Both the position numbers and the translations under genes were made by a program. From NCBI RefSeq assembly GCF_013184745.1, contig NZ_JAATVU010000005.1, forward strand, positions 1-64,000: a stretch of DNA of 64,000 nt. Direction: 5' to 3'. This DNA is from Mangrovicoccus sp. HB161399 (lineage in GTDB: Bacteria; Pseudomonadota; Alphaproteobacteria; Rhodobacterales; Rhodobacteraceae). Positions 55,601 to 63,902 of the stretch are shown here, piece after piece (within the stretch, counting starts at the first letter, position 1; each line of letters begins with the position of its first letter). The notes below the pieces were generated by a model. The model was given only the letters and a program-made list of their open reading frames with translations. It was not told the origin of the DNA and ran no database searches.

Positions 55601-58361
55601 CGCGAAATCCTCGGTGCGCAAGCTCCTGCAGACCTATGCCACCGGCGGCCGGGCCGATCCCGCGCGCGACATCGCGGCCCTCGCCGAGGCGAAGCGGCAG
55701 GCGGCTGTGCTGGCTGCCTCAGCGCTGGCCGCGGCACCGGCCCTCGGCGGGACGGCCACCGATCCGGCGCGGCTGGCGCGCTGGACCGCCGAAGCCGCCG
55801 CCCTCCGTGCCGCGCTCGGCGCGCTGGCCCCGGAGGCGGAGGATCCCGCCCGCTGGCAGGCCGCCCGCGATGCCCTCGCGGCCCGTGCCCCCGGCGCGCT
55901 GGCCGAGGCCCTGGCCCGGCTCCGCACCGATCTGGAGGCCTTCCGTCCCGCCCTCGGCGCCTTTGCCGAGACGGCCGGGTCCGCGCCGGAGATGGCGCCG
56001 GACGCGCTCTGCGCGGCGCTCGATGCGCTGGAGGCCCAGAAGGACCACCTGGCCGACTGGACCCGCTGGGTTGCGGCGCGCGGCGAGGCGGAGGCGGCGG
56101 GACTCGCCCCGCTGGCCGAGGCGCTGGAGGCCGGGCTGCTTGGCAGCCCCGCGGCCGAGGCGTTCGAGGCGGCCTATGCCGCCTGGTGGCTGCCGATGGC
56201 GATGGATGGCGAGCCGCTCCTGCGCGGATTCTCGCACTGGGCGCATGAAGACGCGATCCGCCAGTTCCGCGCGCTCGATGCCCGCGCCGCCGAAATGGCG
56301 CCGGGCCAGGTGATGGCGCGGCTGCGCCACGGCCTGCCTGCGCGCGATGCGGTGCCGAGGAAATCCGAGCTCGGCGTGCTGCGCCACCAGCTGGGCCTGC
56401 AGCGGCCCAGCCTGCCGATCCGCGCGCTGATCGCGGAAATGCCGGAAAGCTTTCCGCGGCTCGCCCCCTGCGTGCTGATGTCCCCGCTCTCGGTCGCGCA
56501 GTACCTGCCGCCGGGACAGGCGGCCTTCGACCTGGTGATCTTCGACGAGGCCTCGCAGATCACCACCTGGGACGCGGTCGGCGCCATTGCCCGCGGCCGC
56601 CAGGCGATCATCGTCGGCGACCCCAAGCAGCTGCCGCCCACCAATTTCTTCGGCCGCAGCGACGACGGCGACGAGGACCTGCCGGAGATGGAGCGCGACA
56701 TGCCCTCGATCCTCGACGAGGTTTCCGCCGCAGGCGTGCCGACGCAGCAGCTGAACTGGCACTACCGCAGCCGCGACGAGTCGCTGATCGCGTTCTCGAA
56801 CTGGCACTATTACGGCGGCCGGCTGGTCACCTTCCCCTCGCCCGACCCCGGCGCGGGCGCGGTGCGGCTGCACCAGATCGGCGGCACCTACGGGCGCGGA
56901 CGCGGGCGCACCAACGAAGCGGAGGCGCGCGCGGCCGTGCGGCTGGCCATCGACCGGCTCTCGGCATGGGCGGAGCTGCCCGAAGCGGCGCGCCCGACGC
57001 TCGGAGTGATCACCTTCAACGCCCAGCAGCAGGGGCTGATCCTCGACCTCTTCGACGAGGAACGCCGCCGCGACCCGCGGCTGGAATGGTTCTTCGAAGA
57101 TGCCCGCGACGAGCCGGTGATCGTCAAGAACCTGGAAAACATCCAGGGCGACGAACGCGACGTGATGCTGTTCTCGGTCACCTTCGGACCGGATGCGGCC
57201 GGCAAGCTGTCGATGGCCTTCGGCGCGCTCAACGGCGACGGCGGCGAGCGGCGGCTGAACGTGGCCGTCACCCGTGCGCGCCGGGAACTCCATGTCTTTG
57301 CCTCGCTCGATGCCGACCAGATCGACCTCGACCGGACCCGCGCGCTCGGCGTCGCCCATCTCAAGGGCTTCCTCGATTTCGCTGCGCGGGGGCCGGAGGC
57401 GCTGCCGGCCCAGGACGAGGGGTCCCGCGGACCTGCCGAGAACGGCTTCGAGGCGGCAGTGATGGCCGCGCTGGCGGCCAAGGGCTGGGACGTCCGCACC
57501 CAGATCGGCGTCTCGGGATTCCGCATCGATCTCGGGATCATCCATCCCGACCGGGCGGGAGCTTTCCTCGCCGGGGTGGAATGCGACGGCGCGAGCTATC
57601 ACAGTTCGGCCACGGCGCGCGACCGCGACAAGATCCGCCAGGCCGTGCTGGAAAATCTCGGCTGGACGATCCTGCGGGTCTGGTCGACCGACTGGTTCCG
57701 CAGCCCGGGTCCGGTGGCCGAGCGGCTGCACGAGGCGCTGGCCGCGCGGCTGGAGGCGGACCGTGCCGCGCGCGCGCAGCCGGCGGAAGAGGCGGAGGAG
57801 ATCCTGCCCTGGGAGGATGCCGTGCCGGATCCCGAGCCTGCGGAGACCCTTCCGGCACTCGCTGCACCGGAACGCCGCGCGCTCGAGGGCACCGTGCTCG
57901 AGGCCGATCCGGAGCGGTTCTTCGATCCGTCCTACGACGCGGTTCTGGCCGCGCTGGTCGCCGAGATCGCGGCGGCCGAGGGCCCTCTGCCGCTGGCGCA
58001 GCTGGCCCGGCGGATCGCGGCCCTGCATGGCTGGCAACGGACCGGGCGGCGCATCGCGGACCGGGTCCGCGGCGCGCTCGGCGAGGTGGACCTGCATGCC
58101 GAGGACGCGGCGGAATTCGTCTGGAGCCGTGGCAGCCATGCTCTCCGCGTGCCATTCCGCAGCCAGCCGGAGCGCGACCTGCGCGACATTTCCCGCGCCG
58201 AGATTGCCGCGCTCTGCGACGCCAATGCCGGGGCGCTGGAGGCCGCTGCCGATCCGGCGGCCGACCTCTCGCGCCTCGCCGGGGTCCAGCGGCTCTCCCC
58301 GGATCTGCGGCTCCACTTGGAGTCCTGCCTCGGCTGGTGGCGCGCCACGCAGGCAGGCTGA
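52620..58361 (+). CDS. DUF4011 superfamily I helicase with Vsr-like nuclease and DUF3320 domains
   Basis: About 1913 residues from ATG 52620 (AGGA ten bases upstream; a GTG at 52611 is also possible). Domains in order: N-terminal region with a transglutaminase-like core (ATCLDSALFLAACLEAAGLN, later EDHAW) near 225-260; DUF4011 from about 385 (WQRKLLDLSLRNRLLNF); helicase Walker A GPPGTGKSQTIANII near 695; Walker B LVIFDEASQITTWDAVGAI near 1310, then IIVGDPKQLPPTNFFGRSDD; motif VI NVAVTRARRELHVFA near 1549; DUF559/Vsr-like nuclease near 1655-1700 (GVECDGASYHSSATARDRDK); C-terminal DUF3320 near 1765-1845. From memory this architecture matches reported single-gene anti-phage proteins. Flanked by an RTX gene and a GNAT gene; no defence neighbours. 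Confidence 0.88.
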   Translation: MMLEARGQAEGAALDIAVEAVARVNAASAQNGVSILRGIALRNAGTAPLEGLTVTAECRPGLIRPKTWTVDRLASGETLALPQLDTPLDPALLGGLNEAELGELAVTVHRGGDLLGRAVRPVEMLARDEWGGLGEMAPLLAAHVSPNEPAVAAVLKEASVLLEAAGHDGAIDGYLSKDPGRAWMLAGAVWSALTGLGLSYAVPPASFETAGQKIRDPGRIRAEGLATCLDSALFLAACLEAAGLNPVVLFAEDHAWTGLWLTERDFGAATEPDVVAVRKAADAREFVMLETVLLARRPSVGFEEAAAAGRDLVAEHNEHAFRMAVDISRARAARIRPLASHRAEEAAEAETPASPAALPRPLDLGRLPGDLAEAEPETAAGRISRWQRKLLDLSLRNRLLNFRDTRQTLPFLCPDVPALEDRLAAGQKFRALALQDEDPAGSRDLAPGEQAALMAEVARDAFGKGQIAVPLDGKETQARLVELYRRARSDLAEGGTNTLFLAAGFLRWKRTEGDTKTYRAPLLLIPVKISRRSAQSDFVIEHHEDDIRFNATLLEFLKRDFDLAIPELEGELPRDGSGHDLPMIFDILRRRVRDVAGFEVAEELALSTFSFAKFLMWKDLVDRTDSLRESPLVRHLVDGPEEAFLPPGAPGLPGPQEVDRRIAPKDLFAPLPADSSQLAAVLAAQEGHDFVLIGPPGTGKSQTIANIISQCLGLGKTVLFVAEKAAALDVVQRRLSASGLGDAVLELHSAKADRKTVLGQLGRAWDRAAEAPEGEWLQVTEELAVTRDGLNAYVGALHRKGRQGFSTYQAIGRAAGNPQPFALSFEGKDAHDAESYARLRRIAATLGRCREIVAGRPALPLVSAGDWSFAWQAELLARTAGLRAAAGALADSAAAAARLAGLSDGVLAPAGIDRLGRLAEAAAGTEDVTTSLLLSAEALEREAAAFGAALTAHGAAVAGLAASYPLDRLGTLPLETLDADWRRAQAKFWPFSWFAKSSVRKLLQTYATGGRADPARDIAALAEAKRQAAVLAASALAAAPALGGTATDPARLARWTAEAAALRAALGALAPEAEDPARWQAARDALAARAPGALAEALARLRTDLEAFRPALGAFAETAGSAPEMAPDALCAALDALEAQKDHLADWTRWVAARGEAEAAGLAPLAEALEAGLLGSPAAEAFEAAYAAWWLPMAMDGEPLLRGFSHWAHEDAIRQFRALDARAAEMAPGQVMARLRHGLPARDAVPRKSELGVLRHQLGLQRPSLPIRALIAEMPESFPRLAPCVLMSPLSVAQYLPPGQAAFDLVIFDEASQITTWDAVGAIARGRQAIIVGDPKQLPPTNFFGRSDDGDEDLPEMERDMPSILDEVSAAGVPTQQLNWHYRSRDESLIAFSNWHYYGGRLVTFPSPDPGAGAVRLHQIGGTYGRGRGRTNEAEARAAVRLAIDRLSAWAELPEAARPTLGVITFNAQQQGLILDLFDEERRRDPRLEWFFEDARDEPVIVKNLENIQGDERDVMLFSVTFGPDAAGKLSMAFGALNGDGGERRLNVAVTRARRELHVFASLDADQIDLDRTRALGVAHLKGFLDFAARGPEALPAQDEGSRGPAENGFEAAVMAALAAKGWDVRTQIGVSGFRIDLGIIHPDRAGAFLAGVECDGASYHSSATARDRDKIRQAVLENLGWTILRVWSTDWFRSPGPVAERLHEALAARLEADRAARAQPAEEAEEILPWEDAVPDPEPAETLPALAAPERRALEGTVLEADPERFFDPSYDAVLAALVAEIAAAEGPLPLAQLARRIAALHGWQRTGRRIADRVRGALGEVDLHAEDAAEFVWSRGSHALRVPFRSQPERDLRDISRAEIAALCDANAGALEAAADPAADLSRLAGVQRLSPDLRLHLESCLGWWRATQAG

Positions 58362-58370
58362 ACCGCCTGC

Positions 58371-58394
58371 GCGGCGGGCAGCCCGGCCCGCCGC
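58371..58394 (+). terminator. Terminator after the DUF4011 helicase gene
   Basis: GCGGCGGGC (58371-58379), loop AGCCCG, GCCCGCCGC (58386-58394), followed by CGAATATTCTTCTGTTTC, a T-rich tail. Begins 10 bp after the stop. Confidence 0.65.
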
Positions 58395-58512
58395 CGAATA
58401 TTCTTCTGTTTCGCGCGCAGATACGGGCTTTTCCCCCGCAGAGCCCGTGCCATCATGCAGCGGCCGCCCCGTGCGGGCGGTCCATTGGCAGCAAGGCGCA
58501 AGGAAAGACGGC

Positions 58513-59433
58513 ATGGCATCGGCGGAAAGTCTGGAGAGCGGAACCGGCGCGGGGGCGCCCGGCCCGGACCAGATGATGATCGACAGTTTCCTGGCGACCG
58601 CGCACCGCGTGGCGCCGGAGCACCGGCCGCTGCTGCACGAGCTGGCGGTCGGCGTGTTCTGGCCGCATCGCGGCCGCGATCTGGACCTGATGATCCGGCT
58701 CGGCGAGGGCTATGTCGCCACCGACGCGATCGGCCGGGCCATGGGCTCGGTGATGCATTTCCCGGCGGAGGACGAGTTCAGCTTCCTCGGCATGATGGTG
58801 GTGGCGCCGCGGCTGCGCTCCTATGGCACCGGGCGCTGGCTCATGCGCATGGTGATGGCCGAGGCCGCGGGCTGCGACCTCCGGCTGACCGCGACCAAGG
58901 CGGGCTACCGGCTCTACGAAAGCGAAGGGTTCGAGCCGCGCGGCCTCGTGCGCCAGCATCAGGGCCGGGCGCGCGCCATCCATGCGCCCGATCCGGTCCC
59001 CGGGGTCGAAATCCGCAAGCTCGCCCCCGGCGACGCGCCCGCGATCCGCGCGCTCGACGCCCATGCCTACGGCGCCAGCCGGACCGCGGCGCTGGACGTG
59101 TTCCTGGGCATCTCCGAAGGCATCGCCGCGGTGAAGGACGGCGAGGTCATCGGCTATGCGCTGATGCGCGATTTCGGCCGCGGCAAGGTGATCGGCCCGG
59201 TGGTGGCCACCGAGGACCGCATCGCCATGCAGATGGCCGCGCCCTTCATCCTGGCGAACGAGGGCAAGTTCCTGCGCATCGACACGCTCAGCGACAGCGC
59301 GGTCTTCGGCGCCTTCCTGGCCGCGGCCGGCCTCGGCGTCTACGACACGCTGTCGGAAATGGTGCTGGGCGCGCAGCGCCGCGCCATGTCCGGCCCGCAG
59401 ATCTTCGGGATGGCCTCTCACTCCTTCGGCTGA
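58513..59433 (+). CDS. GNAT acetyltransferase with two acetyltransferase-type domains
   Basis: 306 residues. The N-terminal GNAT (about 20-150) has FLGMMVVAPRLRSYGTGRWL as the CoA loop and KAGYRLYESEGFEPRG at its end. The C-terminal half (about 165-300, EIRKLAPGDAPAIRALDAHA; FLRIDTLSDSAVFGAFLAAA) looks like Acetyltransf_18. An AAGGAAAGACGGC precedes the ATG. Function unknown; lies 152 bp after the helicase and 49 bp from the convergent oxidase. Confidence 0.85.
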   Translation: MASAESLESGTGAGAPGPDQMMIDSFLATAHRVAPEHRPLLHELAVGVFWPHRGRDLDLMIRLGEGYVATDAIGRAMGSVMHFPAEDEFSFLGMMVVAPRLRSYGTGRWLMRMVMAEAAGCDLRLTATKAGYRLYESEGFEPRGLVRQHQGRARAIHAPDPVPGVEIRKLAPGDAPAIRALDAHAYGASRTAALDVFLGISEGIAAVKDGEVIGYALMRDFGRGKVIGPVVATEDRIAMQMAAPFILANEGKFLRIDTLSDSAVFGAFLAAAGLGVYDTLSEMVLGAQRRAMSGPQIFGMASHSFG

Positions 59434-59481
59434 GCCGGCCCGGACGGGACCGCGCCGCGGCAGCGGCACGGCGCGCGGCAG

Positions 59482-60771
59482 TCAGGACAGCCGGTCCTTC
59501 AGCCCGAACCACAGGCCCACCAGCGGCAGGAACCACGGCTCGCCGACATGCATCGGGATGGGCGGCCAGTCGAGCCCCTGCAGCGGGTTGGTGCCGGTGC
59601 GGCCCATCGCCAGGTCGGCCAGGCTCTGGCCCACCAGCGTCGACATCTGGGCACCGTGCCCGGAATAGCCCATGCCGTAGATCATGCCGTCGGCCTCGCC
59701 GGCACGCGGATAGCGGTCCTTGGTCATGCCGACGAGCCCGCCCCAGCAATAGTCGATCTGCACGTCCGACAGATGCGGGAAGGTCCGCGCCAGCGAGGCG
59801 CGCAGGATCTCGCCCGATTTGGCGTCTGACTGCTGGTCGGACACGGCCGAGAACCGCGCCCGGCCGCCGAAGATCAGCCGGTTGTCGGGGCTCAGGCGGA
59901 AATAGTTGCCGATGTTCAGCGAGGTGACATAGGTGCGGTTGCCGGGCACGGTCGCCGCGATCTCGGCTTCGCCCAGCGGCCGCGTCGCGATGATGAAGGA
60001 GCCGACGGAAATGATCCTGCGGCGGAAATAGCCGAAGGGCGCGCCCTTCACCGACCCGCCATAGGCGCCGGTCGCGGCGATCACCCGGTCCGCCTCGATG
60101 GTGCCCTTGGGCGTGGCGACCTTCCAGCCCGATCCGGATTTCTCGCGGGCGGTGACCGGCGCGTCCTCCCAGATCTTCGCGCCGTGCCGCGCAGCGGCCT
60201 CGGCCAGGCCGTGCACGTAGCGGCCCATATGCATCATTGCCGTCTTCTTGTAGAGCGCGCCGCCGTGGAAGCCGCCGCCGCCGACCTCGGCCTCCAGCCC
60301 CTCGCGCGGGATCCAGTCGGTCTCGGGATCGACCTCGCGCGCGATCAGCTCGATATTCGCCTTCAGCCCGTCGGCATGGGAGGCCTTGGAGGCCAGCTTC
60401 AGCTTGCCGCAGCGGCGGAAACTGCAGTCGATGCCTTCCTCGGCGATCAGCGCCTCGATCATGTCGATCGAGCGGTCATAGGCCTGGTAGAGCGCATGCG
60501 CCCGTTCCGCGCCCAGATGCGCCTTGGCCGAGGCATAGCCATGCGCCACGCCGTTGTTGAGGTGCCCGCCGTTCCGGCCCGAGCCGCCGGCGCCGACATG
60601 GCCCGCCTCCAGCAGCGCGACCGACACGCCTTCCTTCGCCAGCTTGCGCGCCGCGTTCAGTCCGGTGAAGCCGCCGCCGATGACCACGACATCGAAACGT
60701 CCCGAGACCGGGGCGGTTTGCGCGGCCCCGAAACGGGGCGCGGTATCATGCCAGTAGGATGTGAATTTCAC
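59482..60771 (-). CDS. FAD-dependent amine oxidoreductase (DadA/PuuB family)
   Basis: 429 residues. The N-terminal dinucleotide motif is VVVIGGGFTGLNAARKLAKE; ALLEAGHVGAGGSGRNGGHL is the DAO-family segment; GYSGHGAQMSTLVGQSLADL near the C-terminus and GNYFRLSPDNRLIFGGRARF follow gamma-glutamylputrescine oxidase and related enzymes. It oxidises an amino group to aldehyde or ketone plus ammonia and H2O2. Divergent from the cupin/aminotransferase group, which suggests polyamine or amino acid breakdown. Confidence 0.9.
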   Translation of the reverse strand: MKFTSYWHDTAPRFGAAQTAPVSGRFDVVVIGGGFTGLNAARKLAKEGVSVALLEAGHVGAGGSGRNGGHLNNGVAHGYASAKAHLGAERAHALYQAYDRSIDMIEALIAEEGIDCSFRRCGKLKLASKASHADGLKANIELIAREVDPETDWIPREGLEAEVGGGGFHGGALYKKTAMMHMGRYVHGLAEAAARHGAKIWEDAPVTAREKSGSGWKVATPKGTIEADRVIAATGAYGGSVKGAPFGYFRRRIISVGSFIIATRPLGEAEIAATVPGNRTYVTSLNIGNYFRLSPDNRLIFGGRARFSAVSDQQSDAKSGEILRASLARTFPHLSDVQIDYCWGGLVGMTKDRYPRAGEADGMIYGMGYSGHGAQMSTLVGQSLADLAMGRTGTNPLQGLDWPPIPMHVGEPWFLPLVGLWFGLKDRLS

Positions 60772-61002
60772 TTCCGTCTTCCTTCCGGGACCCGAGCGGC
60801 GGTCCTGTCGATTGCGCTCGCTCCGACCCTAGCAGGCACCACCCCGCGCCGGATTCCGGCTTTGCCCCGGTGAAGGCAGGAAATGCCGTATCGGGCCGGC
60901 GATCCGGCAAGTCCTGCCGCCACCGCGCGGGATTCAGCCGCCCCCTGCGCCCTGTCCGGGCGATGTTCGCCCCGCCAGACCGACCCTGACAGGATTCCCG
61001 CG

Positions 61003-61371
61003 ATGACCCTCCTCCTCCCCGTCGACACCGCCCCCGCTTCCGAGCCGCGCTGCACCGACGCCGCCGAAGACCGCCTGATCGAGGGCAAGCCCTCCTACAA
61101 GACCTGGGATCTCGACGCCGCGCTGGCCGAGGCGGCGCCCTGGGGCAAGATCCGCACCGGCATCTGGGAAGCCACGCCGGGCACCACCGTGTCGCTGAAG
61201 GGCGAAACCTTCGAATTCTGCCACATCCTGTCGGGCCACTGCCGGATCAGCGAAGACGGCGGCGAGAGCCATGACTTCGGCCCCGGAGACAGCTTCGTGA
61301 TGAAGCCGGGCTTCACGGGCCGCTGGCAGACCATCGAGACGGTGAAGAAGATCTTCGTCATCGCATCCTGA
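61003..61371 (+). CDS. Small cupin protein (DUF861-type)
   Basis: 122 residues. GIWEATPGTTVSLKGETFEF, then CHILSGHCRISEDGG (motif 1) and FGPGDSFVMKPGFTGRWQTI (motif 2). It resembles the cupin at 26820 (WEATPGT and PGF-x-G-x-W shared) and the cupins often found beside PuuB-like oxidases. First gene of a plus-strand unit with the aminotransferase and dehydrogenase. Confidence 0.88.
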   Translation: MTLLLPVDTAPASEPRCTDAAEDRLIEGKPSYKTWDLDAALAEAAPWGKIRTGIWEATPGTTVSLKGETFEFCHILSGHCRISEDGGESHDFGPGDSFVMKPGFTGRWQTIETVKKIFVIAS

Positions 61372-61405
61372 TCCGAAATTCCGCACAATCCAGCCGGAGC
61401 ACATC

Positions 61406-62779
61406 ATGCTGTCCAACTCCCTGGTCGAACTCGACCGCCGCCACCTGATCCACCCCGTCTCCTCCTTCCGCGGCCACGAATCCCGCGGCGTGCGCCTGCT
61501 GAACTCCGCCAAGGGCGCGCAGGTCACCGATGCCGAGGGCCGCACCCTGATCGACGGCTTCGCGGGCCTGTGGTGCGTGAACGCGGGCTACGGCCATGAA
61601 AGCATCGTCGAGGCCGCAGCCGAGCAGATGCGCCGCCTGCCCTATGCCACAGGCTATTTCGACCTCGGCACCGAGGCACCGATCCGTCTGGCCGCCGCGC
61701 TGGCGGAGCTGGCGCCGGGCGACCTGAACCACCTCTATTTCTCGCTCGGCGGCTCGGACGCGGTCGACAGCACGATCCGCTTCGTGCGCTACTACTGGCA
61801 CGCCAAGGGCGAGGCGCAGCGCGACCAGTTCATCTCGGTCGAGCAGGGCTATCACGGCTCCACCTCGCAGGGCGCGGGCCTGACCGCGCTGCCGGCCTTC
61901 CACGAGGGCTTCGGCCTGCCCTTCGCCTGGCAGCACAAGATCTCGTCGCACTACGTCTACCGCAACCCGCTGGGCCAGGACCCGCAGACCATCATCGACG
62001 CCTCCGTGGCCGAGCTGAAGGCCAAGGTCGAGGCGATCGGTCCGGAGCGCGTCGCCGCCTTCTATGTCGAGCCGATCCAAGGCTCGGGCGGCGTGCTGGT
62101 TCCGCCGAAGGGCTGGATCAAGGCGATGCGCGATGCCTGCCGCGAGCTCGGCATCCTGTTCGTCGCCGACGAGGTCATCACCGGCTTCGGCCGCACCGGC
62201 CCGGCCTTTGCCTGCGAGGAAGAGGGCATCGTGCCGGACATGATGACCACCGCCAAGGGCCTGACCTCGGGCTATGTCCCGATGGGCGCCGTGTTCATGT
62301 CGGACCATGTCTACGAAACCATTGCCGAGGGCGCGGGCGCCAAGGCGGTGGGCCACGGCTTCACCTACTCGGCGCATCCCGTCTCGGCCGCCGTCGCGCT
62401 GGAAGTGCTGGCGCTCTACCAGGGCGGTCTGTTCGAGAACGGCCGGAAGATGGGCGAGCGGCTGATGGCGGGCCTTGCCACGCTGGCGGACCACCCGCTG
62501 GTCGGCGATGTCCGCGGCCGCGGCATGCTGGCCGCCGTCGAGCTGGTCACCGACAAGGAGAAGAAGACGCCGCTGCCCGCCGCCGTGCAGCCCGCGACGC
62601 GTCTCTTCGACCGCGCCTGGGAGAAGGGGCTGATCATCCGCTCCTTCGCCCAGGGCATCTTCGGCTACGCCCCGCCGCTGTGCTGCACGCCCGAAGAGAT
62701 CGACGCCATCGTCGAGCGCACCCGCGCCGTGCTGGACGAGACGCTGGAAGACCCGGAAATCCGGGCGGCCATGGCCTGA
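61406..62779 (+). CDS. Class III PLP aminotransferase (putrescine/beta-alanine-pyruvate type)
   Basis: 457 residues. PLP Lys284 sits in TTAKGLTSGYVPMGAVFM; the cofactor loop is GSDAVDSTIRFVRYYW, the Asp-containing strand is LFVADEVITGFGRTG, and EQGYHGSTSQGAGLT contacts PLP. The length and FAGLWCVNAGYGH start fit the SpuC/omega-amino acid:pyruvate group. Probably transaminates an amine or omega-amino acid made available by the neighbouring oxidase. Confidence 0.92.
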   Translation: MLSNSLVELDRRHLIHPVSSFRGHESRGVRLLNSAKGAQVTDAEGRTLIDGFAGLWCVNAGYGHESIVEAAAEQMRRLPYATGYFDLGTEAPIRLAAALAELAPGDLNHLYFSLGGSDAVDSTIRFVRYYWHAKGEAQRDQFISVEQGYHGSTSQGAGLTALPAFHEGFGLPFAWQHKISSHYVYRNPLGQDPQTIIDASVAELKAKVEAIGPERVAAFYVEPIQGSGGVLVPPKGWIKAMRDACRELGILFVADEVITGFGRTGPAFACEEEGIVPDMMTTAKGLTSGYVPMGAVFMSDHVYETIAEGAGAKAVGHGFTYSAHPVSAAVALEVLALYQGGLFENGRKMGERLMAGLATLADHPLVGDVRGRGMLAAVELVTDKEKKTPLPAAVQPATRLFDRAWEKGLIIRSFAQGIFGYAPPLCCTPEEIDAIVERTRAVLDETLEDPEIRAAMA

Positions 62780-63690
62780 TGGCGCTGCTCTATCTCGAGC
62801 CGGACGGCCGCATGGCCGTCTGGGCGGAGATCTTCGCAGGGGCCGGGGAGCAGTTGCTTCCCGGCCCCGATGCCGTCGGGGATCCCGCCCTTGTCACGCA
62901 CATGGCCTGCTGGGTGCCGCCTGCCGACCTGTCGGCCTATCCCAACCTGCGCGTGGTGATCAGCAAGGTGGCGGGCGTCGACCGCATGCCCGTCCTGCCC
63001 GAAGGCATCCGGCTCTGCCGCATGGTGGCGCCGGGGATCGAGGCGATGGTGCGCGACTACGTGCTGATGGCCGTCCTGATGCTGCATCGCGACATGCCGC
63101 GCTATCTCGACCAGTCCGTGCGCGGCCGGTGGGAGGCCGCGGCCACGACACGGGCGAAGGACCGCCGCATCGGAATTCTCGGACTCGGCCGCACCGGCCG
63201 GCTGGTCGCGGAGACGCTGCGCGATCTTGGCTTCCGGGTCTCCGGCTGGAGCCGCTCGGGCACCGGCCCCGAAGGCGTCGACTGCTACGCGGCGGATGGG
63301 CTTGGCACCTTCCTCGCGCAGAGCGACATCCTCGTCTGCCTGCTGCCGCTGACCGCGCAGACGCGCGGCATGCTCGGGGCCGGACTCTTCGCGCAGCTGC
63401 CGCAGGGCGCCGGGCTGGTCCATGCCGGGCGCGGCGAGCAGCTCGCCATGGACGACCTGCGCGCGGCGCTCGGCAGCGGACAGCTCGGCAGCGCGATGCT
63501 CGACGTCACCGACCCAGAGCCTCTGCCCCCGGACCACTGGGCCTGGCGCGATCCGCGGGTGATCGTTACCCCGCATGTGGGCGCATACACCCCCGCGGAC
63601 GAAGGCGCGCGCCACGCGCTGGCGGTGATCCGTGCCGACCGCGCCGGACTGCCCCTGCCCGGCGAAGTGGACCGCCAGAAGGGCTACTGA
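62779..63690 (+). CDS. D-2-hydroxyacid dehydrogenase (glyoxylate/hydroxypyruvate reductase A-like)
   Basis: 303 residues. NAD(P) motif GILGLGRTGRLVAETLRDLG; catalytic Arg in LVHAGRGEQL, acid in LDVTDPEPLP and His in VIVTPHVGAYTP. Short like GhrA-type enzymes. Start shares one base with the aminotransferase stop (TGATG). Would reduce the 2-oxoacid released by transamination. Confidence 0.9.
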   Translation: MALLYLEPDGRMAVWAEIFAGAGEQLLPGPDAVGDPALVTHMACWVPPADLSAYPNLRVVISKVAGVDRMPVLPEGIRLCRMVAPGIEAMVRDYVLMAVLMLHRDMPRYLDQSVRGRWEAAATTRAKDRRIGILGLGRTGRLVAETLRDLGFRVSGWSRSGTGPEGVDCYAADGLGTFLAQSDILVCLLPLTAQTRGMLGAGLFAQLPQGAGLVHAGRGEQLAMDDLRAALGSGQLGSAMLDVTDPEPLPPDHWAWRDPRVIVTPHVGAYTPADEGARHALAVIRADRAGLPLPGEVDRQKGY

Positions 63691-63707
63691 ACTCCACCGA
63701 CGATTGT

Positions 63708-63745
63708 GCCGTGGCAGGGCCGAATTCGGAAGAATCTGCCACGGC
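63708..63745 (+). terminator. Hairpin after the dehydrogenase gene
   Basis: GCCGTGGCAG (63708-63717) pairs perfectly with CTGCCACGGC (63736-63745), 18 bp after the stop; loop 18 nt, no T run. Confidence 0.5.
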
Positions 63746-63902
63746 GCGCGGCACCTTCGGAACGCGGGACTGCCCCGGGACAGGCAGGATGCAGTCCAGA
63801 GGCCCGATCCGGGGCGTTCCGCCCGACGCGCAGCCCGCCGGATGCCCCGCAGCATTTCCTGCCGCCGACCGAGGTCGCGGCATAGCCGAAAGGACCGCCG
63901 CA

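Noticed and set aside
55719-58514. 931-codon minus-strand open frame
   Set aside because: Arg/Gly/Gln-rich antisense of the DUF4011 helicase, whose motifs are unambiguous.
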